From positions 45,672,101-45,736,100 of the forward strand of contig NC_087063.1 in assembly GCF_963678635.1 (NCBI RefSeq): a DNA stretch of 64,000 bases, read 5' to 3'. The notes beneath the pieces are model-generated. The model saw nothing but the letters and a program-made list of their open reading frames with translations, had not been told where the DNA came from and did no database searches. The translations under genes were made by a program, and so were the position numbers. Positions 54,690 to 64,000 of the stretch are shown piece after piece. This DNA comes from Symsagittifera roscoffensis. Lineage: Eukaryota; Xenacoelomorpha; Acoela; Convolutidae. Positions within the stretch are counted from its first letter, which is position 1. The number at the start of each line of letters is the position of its first letter.

Positions 54690-57463
54690 AAAGTCAATTT
54701 TTCCTCTCCCTGAAGCAGCCTCGAGGGAGAATGGGGAGGAAAGAGGGTGCGAAGTATCTGGGAAAATCTGATGCGGTTCGGGGGCAAATGTCGATTTCCC
54801 TTCAAATTAGCTGTTGTAGTGCAGTACTCTTCACAAGTCGAAAGATCTCTCCACAATTATCCACGCGTGACTGTGTTGAAATGCGGCGGACTGAAACATT
54901 AAAAAATTTCACTTCAAAGAAAGAAAAAACTATTACAACGCCACTAATTGAGAAAGTAAGGCTGCAAGTGGATATAAGAAGCAAAAATGAAAAATGATAC
55001 AAACGTTGACATTTTGGAAAAATCGAGAGCAGGAAACACTAAAAAATGCATTTATCTAACCTTGATTATTTTTTCCAATTGCAATAAAAATGAAGAATTT
55101 GGAGAGCAATTTTAATATAAACGGCTTTGACGTGAACAATTGACCGAATAAATTTTAATTGGGGAATCGTTTTGACTTAGATAAGCCACGGAAGCGTTCA
55201 ATAATATGGAGTCAAAGTGCTATCTAAATTATTGCACCTCAAGATAGGTCTTGAGCAAAAAGATATATATTGTTGCCGAACTGGAATAATCAAACTGGAA
55301 TATCAAACAAAAACTAAAATAACAAAAACTGATAAATTTTTACCATAAAATGAATTTTATTTTATCTTTAATTGTGATGAATCGTAAAAATTGATAAAAA
55401 TGACAATCGCTTCAGTTTTAGTTTTTAGCTTAAAACTGCTTTTATTTTTCGTGAGAGCAGACGGTTGAAACTGATGATTAAACACGAAACGAAGATTGTT
55501 TTTTTCTTCGGTTGATTTATTTTCAGAAGCTCTTCAATTTACTTGTTAAAAATTCTCGCATCACCGAGCAGTTTATATTGTAAATCTCTGATGTAGCTAA
55601 ACAATTGTTAAGATAATTTACTGGCACTCAAAAAAATTAACCAGAGCAAAAAACTTACAACTCAATCTGCGATGAGCGTATAATATATGAAAAAAAACTT
55701 TGATATTTAAATCGACCAAAGATTTGTGGCGTCAGAAATATTGTCTACCAACTTTCTACCAACTATTCAATATTGTAATCAATAGTTTACGAACAGATAC
55801 ACGACTTTCTATCGAGTAACTCTGCGTCTCCTTTTAATTACGACTCTAATTGACAATGACAAAATTGAGCAAAAAGACACGATATAGCGACGATCCGAAT
55901 AAATATATATCGAGCATGTTTGTGTATATACCAATGTTTTCACTTGTGTATTGTGTACATTTATTCATATTTTTACGTGCAGTTTTGGTAAAAAGGTGGT
56001 CGTTGATTGCAATTAGAGTCGATCGGCACAATTTGGTCAATCAAAATAATCGCAGCCAGAACCACTCCTTCTGGCGTCTGTGTTGAGTACGCACTTGTCA
56101 CCTTGCTACCAAAAATTGACGTTCGAGAAACAAGAGTCGAGTACAAAACAAGCACACAATTACCACAACTTGTTCAAGCTTGCTTCACGTACCTTCTTTA
56201 TTCATAACTTACACTTTTTACTCACTTTTTGTTCATTTTTTCATAAAGTAAACTCTAAAGCAAGTGATTCTGGCACGTGAAGTCGAGAAAGACTACTTTC
56301 TGTCATGCTAGGTGTGAACAATGCTCAATTAGCAATCAAAAGGTGTGAAAATCAATCAAAAAATCACACCATCCCTGCGTGAATCCAATTGACTTCGCCA
56401 GTTTTAGATGGTAATTGATCACTTGAAAGCTGAAAAGTGAGAAATTAAAGCAAACGTCAGCCTGACTTACCATCAAGGGGTCTTGAGAGAAGCTCTGAGC
56501 CAGTTGTTGAGATAGAAATTGGTCGCCAGAAAGTCTATTGAAGCTTTTATCGGTCCAGAATGTTCAATGAATTGACTCAAGGATCCATCTCCAAAGTTGA
56601 ATGTTCGTGATTTTGAATAAAAACTGGCAGAATTGAAAACTTTTATTTTTTAAAATGAATGCAGAAATTGATTTTATTTTAAAGTTTTTTTGAGCCAGAA
56701 ATTGGCCAGAATTATTGAGGAGAAGAAGACGAAATTTAAGACAGAAAGAAACTAAATTGAGGAAAATCGGAATATTGAGACTTGTAGTCTGCTAAAATTG
56801 AAATTGGAGCTTTTGATTGGTTTAATAATTCCTCTCTATAGGAAGGGACATTTTCCTTCTTTTGTCTTTCTAACATGCTGGACATTTATTGAGGGAATTT
56901 GTCCAATTCCTTGCGGACGGTTAATTTTGCAATAGAAAACCTGACAGGAATAACATGGATAAAATCAACGCCCCAATAAAAACATCAGCTCTGAAAATCT
57001 ACTCCATGTCTATAGCCAGTGGACACCCTTGATATGAATCATCTATCAAGCATAACCATCAAAAATATTGACTATCGTCTGAAACTAGGGAGGGAAGTAT
57101 AGTGAAAGTAGCTCATAAATACCTGTCACCGATATAGTAGGAATGTTTTTAAGCCGCAGAATGGCGACAAGAGTGGTTGACGACACTTTAATTGACTCTT
57201 AAAACAATTGATTTTTGTCATCTCACCTTTTCTCTATTCCTATCAGAGGGCCAAAAGCATTTTACCAATAGCATTCATTGACAAAAAATAAAACAGCATA
57301 TTGAACATCTTATTGTGTTTTGAGTCACATTAACTTCAAAAATTAAGATTGCACTTGAAAACCAGAAAACCTTGAGGTTACTAGAAATTTTTATGCCAAA
57401 ACAATCCCGCCAGTTATATTTCCTGAAAAAAAATTTAAAACATTTTTTAACTTTTGTTTAAAA
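54690..57463. other. Region upstream of robo-like gene, no gene seen
   Basis: It would contain the receptor promoter. No TATA or initiator could be defended. The small overlapping frames at 55,846-56,280 on both strands look like chance openings. Confidence 0.45.
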
Positions 57464-57623
57464 GTTTTGTGGGATCTTTTTAACTATATCCCCTTTTTGC
57501 AAAAAAGGGGATATTCGTAGGTATAAAATTCTGATATGCTTAACTGTTGATTTATTTTTTTATGGGGGAGGTATTTGTTACTAGGTACACGAGTAGGGTA
57601 TAGTTAAAGAGATCCGTTTTGTG
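57464..57623. mobile_element. Small MITE with 8-bp target duplication
   Basis: The element at 57,472-57,615 (144 bp) has inverted ends ggatct(t/c)tttaactata. It is flanked by gttttgtg at 57,464-57,471 and 57,616-57,623. Next to the left end is a perfect hairpin (tatccccttttt / aaaaaggggata, 57,487-57,513). Non-coding; the 8-bp duplication is compatible with hAT-mobilised or P-like elements. Confidence 0.85.
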
Positions 57624-58630
57624 AATTTGAGAGATAGGGATTACTATTAAAACCAAGTTTTAGAAATCTTTTCATTTAGTAATAAAATGCATCATGCGCT
57701 GTATTTTACCTCATCTTCTCTTTTAGCTGTAAATAGGACTGAGAAGCAATAATTGCAGACCAATTTTCTAGACACACTGTTAAAGATTTTGGCCTTCGGA
57801 AAAACCTTTTCTGAATATAAATTACCTAGAAGCGTTTCAAATTAACGCCCTTTTCAATCATTTTAATTGAGGTACTTAGAATTGCTTGGTAAAATTATGC
57901 TAGGCCATAGCTCTTTTCCCCTTTACAAAGCAATCAAAACATTTTGAACAAAGAGACGAAGAGGAGCTTCGCTCGTCTTGCGATACAAAAATGAGCCAGA
58001 ATTATAGCGTAAAATTTTCTGTAAAAAGCGATATATTGCATCTTATAAAAAAAATCAATACAAAAAAATAATTTCTAACCATCCACCTATTTCGTAAGCC
58101 TTTCATAAAAGGTCAATTGACAAACTCAAACCAGGTGAATGAAACATTCGTTAAGAAGGAAGAAAATTAGAACAGTTTGTTACTCCTTTGTACTCATCTA
58201 AAGCACTGATCTGAACCATCCGGCACAACCTCATACACCAAAAAGCCATCAATTTTGAATTTTTTAATCAATTAAAAGTTGTGACAGAATCTTAAGTTCA
58301 ATTCCAGACAAAACTATATCAAAGTGAGACTCATGTATACGTAGCCCAAAAAAAAGTTTTTAAAAAAGGGTTCAATTTCCGAAAACTGGCGCAAGGTGTA
58401 GTAGCTTTAAAAAGAGTATCAAGAAGAGATTTAAGAAAAACCTCAGCTTGAAAACATTGAATCAATCAACTTATTTTTTTTGTTATTTTTTCCGGATAAC
58501 TTAAATCATCACTGTGTATCAACACTGTATGTTTTTTAGCCAAAATTTAACATGAAGATTTCAAAGGTCCAAGATCTCGATCCAATGTCAAGTTTCCATG
58601 ATCTCGCTTTATTTTTCCGACTTTCGATAC
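57624..58630. other. AT-rich spacer, no gene seen
   Basis: Contains an inverted form of the 'gcgaagctc' hairpin context near 57,970 ('gagcttcgctcgtcttgcgatac'). Confidence 0.5.
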
Positions 58631-58866
58631 GAAAATAACGGAATATTTGTGCTCGGGATGGGTTTTTATTCTTCAGACAAATTTCGATTTTTTAACCGCC
58701 ATTTTTGACGGAATTTTTTAAATATCATTCAAAAGGTATTGTTGTCCTGAACTTAAATTTTGAAAGATATTTCACCTGTGATTGTTTTTCGTAAAATTAT
58801 GGGGGTTTGAAGGTTGCCATTTTGGCCAATTTGGAACAATTAACGCCCGATATATTTCGCGCGGTG

Positions 58867-60691
58867 TCCTACAATTTACAACTTGTTGAAACACAGTTTA
58901 ACACCGTACATTTTAACACCCAGTCATTTCACTACTAAACATTTTAAATCGAAAACAATTTAACTACTATTTTCCAGTTTAACAAAGTACATTTTAACAC
59001 CTAGTCATTTCATTACTAAAATTAATGCTGTATGAATTCCTTATCTTAACTCTTATCACACCAAAATTAATCCTGCAATTAACGCACCATTTTTAATTAG
59101 ACTTTTCGCTAAGCCATTATGATCACTAAAAAAGCTGCTTGTGCTAATTCATAACAATTTGACGTACAACTTCTGAAAAAATTAAATTCTGATAGTCACT
59201 TTATACTTTACTGAAGTGATAAACAAGCGCAAACACAATAAACACACTATGATTGAGTCTTCTTTCGAGTTCACAGTTTCATCTAATAACAAGCCAATTC
59301 TTATAACGTCCGGCCAAGATTTTTAATTCAAGCAAAAAAATAAGATAACCGAAAACTGGATATGCTCAATATATCAATTTTTTGCGGCGACGCCGAAATG
59401 CTGAGAGTTCTGTAGATTCATCTTTCTGGTTAGCCGATGGAACTTTTTAAGTTACTCCAAAAATGTTCTATCAGCTATATTCAATTCATGTTAGTGTAAC
59501 TGGCATTGCGCCAGCTTGCAATTACGCCTCCCTTCCTAACAAAACCGAAAAAACCTACGATCGCTTCTTGGAGGCGTTAATTGATTTAGCACCCAACTGC
59601 CGGCTTGAAAAAATTTTGTTAGATTTTGAGCAAGCTGCTCTTCAGTCCTTCCAAAAAACAGTCCCCGAAGCACATTTCATGGGTTGTTTTTTTCCATCTC
59701 TCCCAGAGTCACATAAAAAAAATTAATGAACTGGGTCTGAAAGTGACCTACGCAACGAATCACGATTTAGCGCTGGCTTTAAAAATGCTGCCATCCCTTG
59801 CATTCGAAAAAAAAGAAAAGATCGGCGATTCCTATGACATGATCGTTCAGGAAATTTAGAATGTATGCGACAGAAATTGTTTAGAACTCGAGAAAATAAA
59901 GCAAATAGACGAGTTGTGTCTGTACTTCGGCTCTACTTATATAAAAAGCTTGGTGCCAAACCGTGAAGTGTCATTCCCACCCTCCCTTTGGAACCAGCGA
60001 CATGCGGCCGTGAGTGGAATTGCTCGAACAACAAATGCTGTCGAGGGATGGCATTTCGGGATTCAATCCTATTTCAGCGGAAAGTAGGGGGCAGCCTGCA
60101 AAAAGACGCTTCCGTACAAAAATTCAATTTTTTCGATGTATCAAGTGGCCATAAGTTCACAAAAAAGAAATAGTTTTGAGTATTAAAGGAAAGAGTACAA
60201 AACATAATGTCCGTTTACGAAGACAAAACTGATTTGTACTTTTTCAGAGCGTTGTCTAGTTTGTATTAAACCATTGTAAGTTTTGTCTCATTTTTGTTTA
60301 TTCTTTCGTATGATTAAAATTCAAATTTTAATCGTACTTGAACTTTTGTCAGTTTTTTCGAGAAGACGTTTCCTTGCAGACTCCCGGAAACGTAACTAAA
60401 GGCAAGAACTTGACTCCTGCCTCAGCAATTTATTCCCAGGACAATCGCCCTTACTTTCGGGATGCTATATTGGGACTACGGGCTGGCAAATTCTTTAGCG
60501 TTGCGTTTATGTGCCAACAGTTCAAAAAAATCTGACAAAGCGATCAGGTCCTAAGTTTAAGTTCGAGAACGATTCTAAAAACATTGTTTTTTAGGCTTTT
60601 GGCATTGGTTAAAGCTTCTTGAATTTCTATACCGGCTGAAAATGTCTAGAAAATTAGGCCATATTAGTCAAAGGATGTCTAATTATTTAGA
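58867..60691 (+). mobile_element. Insertion carrying dead Mutator-like transposase
   Basis: It splits repeat copy C. It starts around 'ggtgtcctacaattt' and includes an 80-bp-period duplication ('tacattttaacacc', 'agtcatttcactactaaa' at 58,905-59,020). A transposase remnant lies at 59,463-60,089. About 25 bp present in the uninterrupted copy is missing at the junction. Inverted ends were not found, so the element may be truncated. Confidence 0.65.
59463..60089 (+). pseudogene. Mutator-like (MULE) transposase fragment
   Basis: A frame at 59,463-59,726 encodes YASLPNKTEKTYDRF ... ILLDFEQAALQ ... HFMGCFFPSLPESHKK. After a frameshift it goes on in another frame (to a TAG at 59,857 and a stop near 60,089) with YFGSTYIKSL ... 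FPPSLWNQRH and TTNAVEGWHFGIQSYF. These are the typical core blocks of MULE transposases (LLPNKTEATY, DFE, GC-FH, SVEGWH). The DFE carries one catalytic acidic pair; the front of the enzyme is missing. Inactive. Confidence 0.85.
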
Positions 60692-60935
60692 GAATTAATC
60701 CGTCTTAGAAATTGTTCCATATTGGTTGAAAGAAGCTTATTTGCTATAGTTGATTTGTTACAAGTAGCAAAATTTATCGTATGTGGGGAATGATTTTTAT
60801 TTAAAAATTTTAAAATTTGAGAAAAAAATTTCATTTTATTTTATTACATTTAATTTTTTTTAGGTTGTTACTGCTCCATAAACCTTAAAAGTCAGTCGGA
60901 ACATTCAGGGCTTCAACCTGATACGAGCAGTCTTG

Positions 60936-61584
60936 TTTAGGATAAGTACTTGATTTGAGCCGAAATTTCCAGAAATACTAACTATGAAATTACTCATTTT
61001 TCCGTTTATTAAAAAAATTATTTAAATTACTTCGATGATTGTTTTTATCAGCAATTATATAAAATTGCCAATGAAGAAGCGAGAAACTCGCACTGCTTTC
61101 TCGACAAGAAACTGCAAAACTTTATTTTAATCACCAATAAAAAGATTTTATATCACTCAATCCCACCAGACGGTTATTTCTGATATCTGATATTAAAAAA
61201 ACTCTGCCTCAATTTCGGTGGTCGGTCTGAGCAAGAACACAAATGGCATGGCATAGGTTAAAGTTCATTTTAATTTAGATTAAAACTCCTGGAGACACTG
61301 AAATTTTTAAAAATAATAATTTGAATTACTTATTCCCAGGAACTTGAATCGCACATTTGAGCTTTTTGGCCTTTTCATTTTAACTACTATTTGAAAAATA
61401 ATCAAATTTTATCAACACCTCACGCTTAAAGAGCCAAATAACAAAACGTTGTTTTAGTATATAAATTAACCAAAGCTTCATGAAATTTAACTAATTATTG
61501 TTTTTTTTTCTTGCTCCCATATTTTCCTGTTGATTCTAAGATTTCCAAGACAAATAATAGAGGACTAATTTTTGTGATTCCTAA
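60936..61584. other. AT-rich spacer, no gene seen
   Basis: No frame or repeat supported. Confidence 0.5.
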
Positions 61585-62035
61585 CCCGCACTCAGTAAAA
61601 AGAGAAAATATTAAATTATAATGGATTTTTATCGTCAGTCTCCAAAAATTTTTTAAAACAGAGATTATAATCTATTATAATTTTTTGGGGTTTGCGGACG
61701 CCTTTTTTCAGGGATTCGACCCCCTGCCTACAAAAAGGGTTCTCCTTTGTACTGTTTTGAGATATCCATATTTTGTTACGGACCCTTTGACGCCAATAAA
61801 AACTAATTTTGAGGGGGAGCGCGCGCCAAAAAAACGCAATTTTCTTATAACTTATAAATGGCATTATCTTATAGCATTATAACTTATTAAATGGGCACCA
61901 AAAATGTTATCATTATAATGGATTATAAATCGTTTGGATATCTAAAATTGGCGTTTTTAATTTATAATAATTTTGCTAAAAGTACGATTATAATTATAAT
62001 ATAATCAATTATTTTCTCTTTTTACTGAGTGCGGG
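61585..62035. mobile_element. 451-bp element with perfect 25-bp inverted ends
   Basis: The ends start cccgcactcagtaaaaag and close with the exact reverse complement, 25 bp perfect. The interior is AT-rich with ATAATGGATTATAAT-type palindromes. It also contains a partial copy (61,685-61,850) of the repeat found at 35,016-35,775. Target duplication is unclear. Non-coding. Confidence 0.75.
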
Positions 62036-62239
62036 AAAATCATTCTAGTTTGTCTTAAGTTCTGTGATCACGGAAATAAATTTAGACTCATTATCAAACC
62101 AACAAAATCCTGGATAAAGTGATACAAATATTTTTTTTAGCTTTAAAGCGAAGCTGCATTTCACGAAAACGAGTGGCAGAAATAGCTTTCAAATTGCAAG
62201 AACAAGCAAAAATAAGTTAAAAAAGCTTGAAATAATAGC

Positions 62240-62760
62240 AAAACTGCTCGTATCATGGTGAAGCCCTGATTGTCCTGACTGCCTTTTAGGGTTTACGGAG
62301 CAGTAATAACATAAATATTATCAACATATTAAATGAAATAAAATAAAATGAAAAAAAAAATTCTAAAATTTGAAATTTTTTCTACGAAAATCATCCCCCC
62401 ACACGCCATATAAAGTAAAAAAAGAATAAATTTCGCTCCTTGTAACAAATCAATTATGGCATATAAGCTTCTTTCAACCAATTTGGAACGATTTCTAAGA
62501 CGGATTAAATCTCCGCTTACGCGTTAGTAGCGTGAAATAAATCGCGCGTTATTGTCCCAAATTGGCCAAAATGGCAATCTTTAAACCCTCATAACTTTCC
62601 GACAAGTGATCACAGGTGAAATAAATTTTCAAACTTAAGCTCAGTACAATAATAGTTTTTGAATGATATAAAAAAATTCCTTCAAAAATGGTTAGATAAA
62701 AAGTCGAAATTTGTCTGAAGAAACAAAAACCGACCCCGAGCACAAATATTCCGTTATTGA
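62240..62760 (-). repeat. 'GTGTGG' family copy D, inverted
   Basis: Uninterrupted reverse-orientation counterpart of copy C. Together they form an inverted pair around 1.3 kb of sequence. It gives the empty-site reference for the Mutator-like insertion. Confidence 0.8.
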
Positions 62761-62879
62761 TTACTGCCACTACCGAAATTGTACCCCCGACATATACTTG
62801 TAACAACAAATGTCTACCCAGTTGCGCCATAGCCATTGCTGTCTCTCATTCACCAATCTTCAATAAATCAGGTAGCCGA

Positions 62880-63680
62880 TTACATTGAATTTTCGATTAC
62901 ATTGAATTTTCGTAGTCTGCCTCAATAAATTTGGATAATAATCGATTATAATCGATCAAAAATGGATTATAATGAAACTTTTTTTTAAATTAATAAAATC
63001 CGAATATAATCGATTATAATGGATTATAAACTATTATTTTTGAAAAAAAGTGAAACTTGTTTTCGAGGCAAAATAATCCATTATAATCATTTATAATCGT
63101 TTGTAATGGATTTTTTCGAGAGATTAGTCACGAAATATACATTTTTTTTCATATTTATTGCATTTCCTGTTTAGTTCAGTTGCAACGTTTTAGGTTTTTA
63201 GGCTTCATAAAATGTTTCATTTCACTTTTCAATCTTTATAATTTGGTCTTATATACCCCGTTTACCCCTTCCCTGTCCTCCCCGTTTTCCTCCCTGTTTA
63301 CACCCCCCTCGTTTTACTCTCTGTTTACACCCCCCGTTTCCCTCCCTGTTTACACCCCCCCCCCCGTTTACCTCCTCCCCCCATCCACCTCCCGCCAGTT
63401 TACCCCCCCCCCCCCCCTTGTTGCAAGTTTTGCAAATGATTGATTTTAATCCGTTATAATCAAGTATAATGGATTTTAAATGGATTATAATCCATTATAA
63501 TGGATTTTAAATGGATTATAATCCATTATAATGGATTTTAATGGATTGTGTTTTTACGAAAATAATCGATTATAATGACAATATAATCGATTACGTGATC
63601 TAAATTTGCCACAATAATGGATTATAATGACAACATTTTAGACAACATTTTTCCATTATAATCGATTATTATCCATGGAA
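62880..63680. repeat. Array of ATAATCGATTATAAT-like palindromes with C-rich block
   Basis: Many variants of 'ataatc(g/c)attataat' on both sides of the C-rich tract, including two adjacent 31-bp direct repeats (63,480-63,510 and 63,511-63,541). No coding potential. Confidence 0.8.
63255..63420. repeat. C-rich low-complexity tract, G4-prone on minus strand
   Basis: C runs of 4-16 bases separated by 'gtttac' (six or more occurrences, as in 'ctgtttacacccccc'). The complementary strand has many G runs and could form quadruplexes. Confidence 0.85.
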
Positions 63681-63837
63681 CTCCGGTGCGGGTAAAGCAC
63701 ATGCACACAAACACACGAGCAGTACACAGATACAGACAATTTGTAAGTACACAGATACAGCACTAATTTGTGCGAGTTCAGATAAAATAAAAATAAATCA
63801 CAAAATAATTCAAGCATTTTCGCAATATAACCCATTT

Positions 63838-63890
63838 TGGATATACTTAAAAATCTCTACCCCCTTCAAGAAAGAAGGGGGGATTGTTAA
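63838..63890. repeat. Terminal hairpin
   Basis: 'acccccttc' and 'gaaggggggat' form a hairpin. The outer 'atacttaaaaatct / gttaagtaaaat' parts loosely recall the MITE at 57,472. Possibly the end of a related element continuing beyond the window. Confidence 0.35.
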
Positions 63891-64000
63891 GTAAAATACT
63901 TGCACGAATTTTTGACCAATCAGAATGCAGCAAAATTCAAATTTACATACAACGTTTTAATGCGAATTTACTGTTTTTATTTACAGGGGTTGAGGTTTTT

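Larger units (their letters stand above)
58634..60935 (+). repeat. 'GTGTGG' family copy C, interrupted by Mutator-like remnant
   Basis: Part 1 (58,634-58,866) and part 2 (60,692-60,935) together match, in order, the uninterrupted inverted copy at 62,240-62,760. About 1.8 kb of foreign sequence separates them. Confidence 0.8.

Noticed and set aside
63180-63443. Proline-rich 87-codon frame.
   Set aside because: Direct translation of the C-rich low-complexity tract; no start context or homology.

Overview
The window is nuclear DNA of an animal, most likely a bilaterian. It holds multi-exon genes with GT-AG introns, a Roundabout-type guidance receptor, and LTR, LINE, SINE, hAT and Mutator-like elements. 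The sequence is AT-rich outside coding blocks. I cannot name the species. One 200-base assembly gap (50,631-50,830) is present.

Layout. Positions 1-2,900 hold an unrecognised, partly tandem-duplicated and broken coding-like block on the plus strand. Positions 4,300-12,900 hold three tandem copies of an unknown gene-bearing unit. Only the third keeps a long open frame, and a decayed LINE sits exactly at the boundary between copies 2 and 3, flanked by an 11-bp target duplication. Positions 12,900-21,000 are AT-rich and crowded with small mobile-element remains: a LINE zinc-finger fragment, a MITE with a 10-bp target duplication, a hAT deletion derivative with an 8-bp duplication, a tRNA-derived SINE and a palindromic MITE.

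Positions 21,030-35,000 are one young Ty3/gypsy-type LTR retrotransposon. Its 1,158-bp terminal repeats differ by one base. Gag and pol are open and joined by a canonical -1 slippery heptamer. The pol polyprotein ends in a TARG1/OARD1-type macrodomain that keeps both catalytic residues at the same spacing as TARG1. An envelope-like frame follows, with a furin-like site, fusion-peptide-like segment and membrane anchor, but it is cut by two in-frame stops. The left terminal repeat appears truncated.

Positions 36,788-54,627 (minus strand) are an 18-exon Robo-like receptor gene. Every splice junction closes in frame to give 1,181 residues: signal peptide, 5 Ig, 3 FN3, a membrane span and a short glutamine-rich tail. 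Nested in one of its introns on the opposite strand is a three-exon histidine-acid-phosphatase-like gene (41,525-43,227). It has lost three of the six classical catalytic residues and is probably a pseudoenzyme or a strongly divergent enzyme.

Positions 54,700-64,000 are gene-poor. They hold a small MITE with an 8-bp target duplication, an inverted pair of a dispersed repeat whose left arm is interrupted by a dead Mutator-like transposase, an element with 25-bp inverted ends, a C-rich tract and an array of ATAATCGATTATAAT-type palindromes. The two living host genes are the receptor and the nested phosphatase. Most of the remainder is mobile-element sequence in different stages of decay.
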